Below are positions 53,996-54,416 of a DNA stretch of 54,416 bases, piece by piece. How positions within the stretch are numbered: the stretch's first letter is position 1; each line of letters begins with the position of its first letter. A program made the position numbers and the translations under genes. Source of the DNA: Prevotella sp. MGM1 (lineage in GTDB: Bacteria > Bacteroidota > Bacteroidia > Bacteroidales > Bacteroidaceae); NCBI RefSeq assembly GCF_002933775.1, contig NZ_BEWV01000199.1, positions 1 to 54,416 on the forward strand, written 5' to 3'. The notes beneath the pieces are model-generated. The model was not told the origin of the DNA. It saw only the letters and a list, made by a program, of their open reading frames with translations, and searched no databases.

Positions 53996-54026
53996 TTGCA
54001 TCTTTCGTCTATTATAAGTAACTTTG
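53996..54026 (+). promoter_or_regulatory. Promoter of tRNA-Pro
   Basis: TTG (53996-53998), 20 bp, TAACTTTG (54019-54026), about 30 bp before the tRNA. Confidence 0.8.
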
Positions 54027-54056
54027 CACCCGCATTAAGGATATTACATACTTAAT

Positions 54057-54130
54057 CGGGATGTAGCGCAGTTGGTTAGCGCACGCGTCTGGGGGGCGTG
54101 AGGTCGCAAGTTCGAGTCTTGTCATCCCGA
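54057..54130 (+). tRNA. tRNA-Pro (anticodon GGG)
   Basis: 74 nt without encoded CCA. Acceptor CGGGATG (54057-54063) pairs with CATCCCG (54123-54129), discriminator A. The D-arm is GCGC-AGTTGGTTA-GCGC. The anticodon stem CGCGT/GCGTG holds the loop CTGGGGG with anticodon GGG. The T-arm GCAAG-TTCGAGT-CTTGT is normal. Position 26 is A. A hairpin terminator follows directly. Confidence 0.95.
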
Positions 54131-54131
54131 C

Positions 54132-54176
54132 AAAACCTGCATAAATCGTTGTAGAACAACTCTTTATGCAGGTTTT
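54132..54176 (+). terminator. Terminator after tRNA-Pro
   Basis: AAAACCTGCATAAA (54132-54145) and TTTATGCAGGTTTT (54163-54176) form a 14-bp stem, with T-richness at the 3' end, starting 2 nt after the tRNA. Confidence 0.88.
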
Positions 54177-54296
54177 TGCTTTTAATGGTCGGACAGAAGT
54201 CAGACAACACATATCTATCGAGTATTAACGTATTTCTTTTCGTCGCTGAAAAGAAATAAAAAAAATGCCTACAACCGAAAAAATCGCAATTAATGA

Positions 54297-54323
54297 AATA
54301 AAGGGATATACACCCCCTTTATT
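54297..54323. other. Hairpin near the window end
   Basis: AATAAAGGG (54297-54305) and CCCTTTATT (54315-54323) pair perfectly around a 9-base loop. No gene is visible between 54177 and 54416, so what it ends or controls is unknown. Confidence 0.45.
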
Positions 54324-54416
54324 GTCAATGGGAAAACAAAATTTTGTTTATTTCTACGCATTCGGGGTCAGCGGATTTTTCCGGTGGGCGGGAGAGAGTA
54401 TCAAGAGTATAATGTG

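Noticed and set aside
54012..54212. Minus-strand frame of 66 residues over the tRNA (…RLELATSRPPDACANQLRY…)
   Set aside because: It is the antisense reading of tRNA-Pro, a familiar false protein in databases.
54057..54416. tRNA-Pro as an attachment site of an integrated element
   Set aside because: No integrase and no second copy of the tRNA end are visible in the 286 bp left to the window end.

Overview
The window comes from a Bacteroidota chromosome, most likely order Bacteroidales; a Muribaculaceae-like gut commensal would fit, but family and species cannot be fixed from the sequence alone. Evidence: many promoters of the Bacteroidetes form TTG-N19/20-TAnnTTTG, weak Shine-Dalgarno sites, lipoproteins with Bacteroidetes signal peptides, PorX/PorW regulators of type IX secretion, DUF3098/DUF4834/DUF1599/DUF3244 families, SusR-like TPR regulators, and gene orders known from Bacteroides (ftsX-DUF3098-uppP-truB-queA-folK; DUF1599-BT_3928 family-tpiA-SPOR-folE; psd-pssA-DUF4834; porW-porX-tsaE). 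Most of the window is compact core genome of moderate GC.

Layout. 0.1-1.6 kb: secreted GH28 polygalacturonase. 1.7-6.3 kb (minus): folate, queuosine, pseudouridine, undecaprenyl-phosphate and cell-division genes in one operon. 6.5-7.2 kb: radical SAM protein. 7.2-8.0 kb: gene-poor stretch with an orphan promoter, a small ORF and an intergenic repeat. 8.0-14.8 kb (minus): an LpxA-like acyltransferase and a three-gene RND efflux operon behind a 10-bp dyad. 15.0-16.5 kb: CCA-adding enzyme. 17.4-22.5 kb (plus): lipoprotein, DUF1599, membrane DoxX-like protein fused in frame to triosephosphate isomerase, SPOR protein, folE, hypothetical. 22.6-25.1 kb: tadA, yraN, birA, pyrH. 25.4-30.9 kb: accessory island with a membrane TPR/HTH regulator, small secreted DUF3244 protein, Cys-motif lipoprotein, outer-membrane barrel, two broken barrel genes and a polytopic membrane protein; parts are AT-rich. 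31.1-32.9 kb (minus): phosphatidylethanolamine synthesis. 33.1-36.8 kb: dnaE. 36.9-41.9 kb (minus): TonB receptor operon with calycin-like lipoprotein and PepSY protein, probably for iron or heme. 42.9-43.6 kb: trxA and a small acidic protein. 43.7-50.5 kb (minus): tsaE, porX, porW, a Cys-rich membrane protein, aroA. 50.8-51.3 kb: exonuclease. 52.0-53.8 kb: PL11 rhamnogalacturonan lyase. 54.06 kb: tRNA-Pro(GGG).

The GH28 and PL11 enzymes at opposite ends both act on pectin, suggesting a plant-polysaccharide diet. The most unusual items are the regulator island with four phased TGTCAA repeats before the DUF3244 gene, the in-frame membrane-protein/TpiA fusion whose topology would place TpiA at the inner membrane, the orphan leader-like small ORF near 7.4 kb, a dispersed intergenic repeat family in three copies, and a paralogous outer-membrane gene destroyed by a 277-bp deletion at a 5-bp microhomology.
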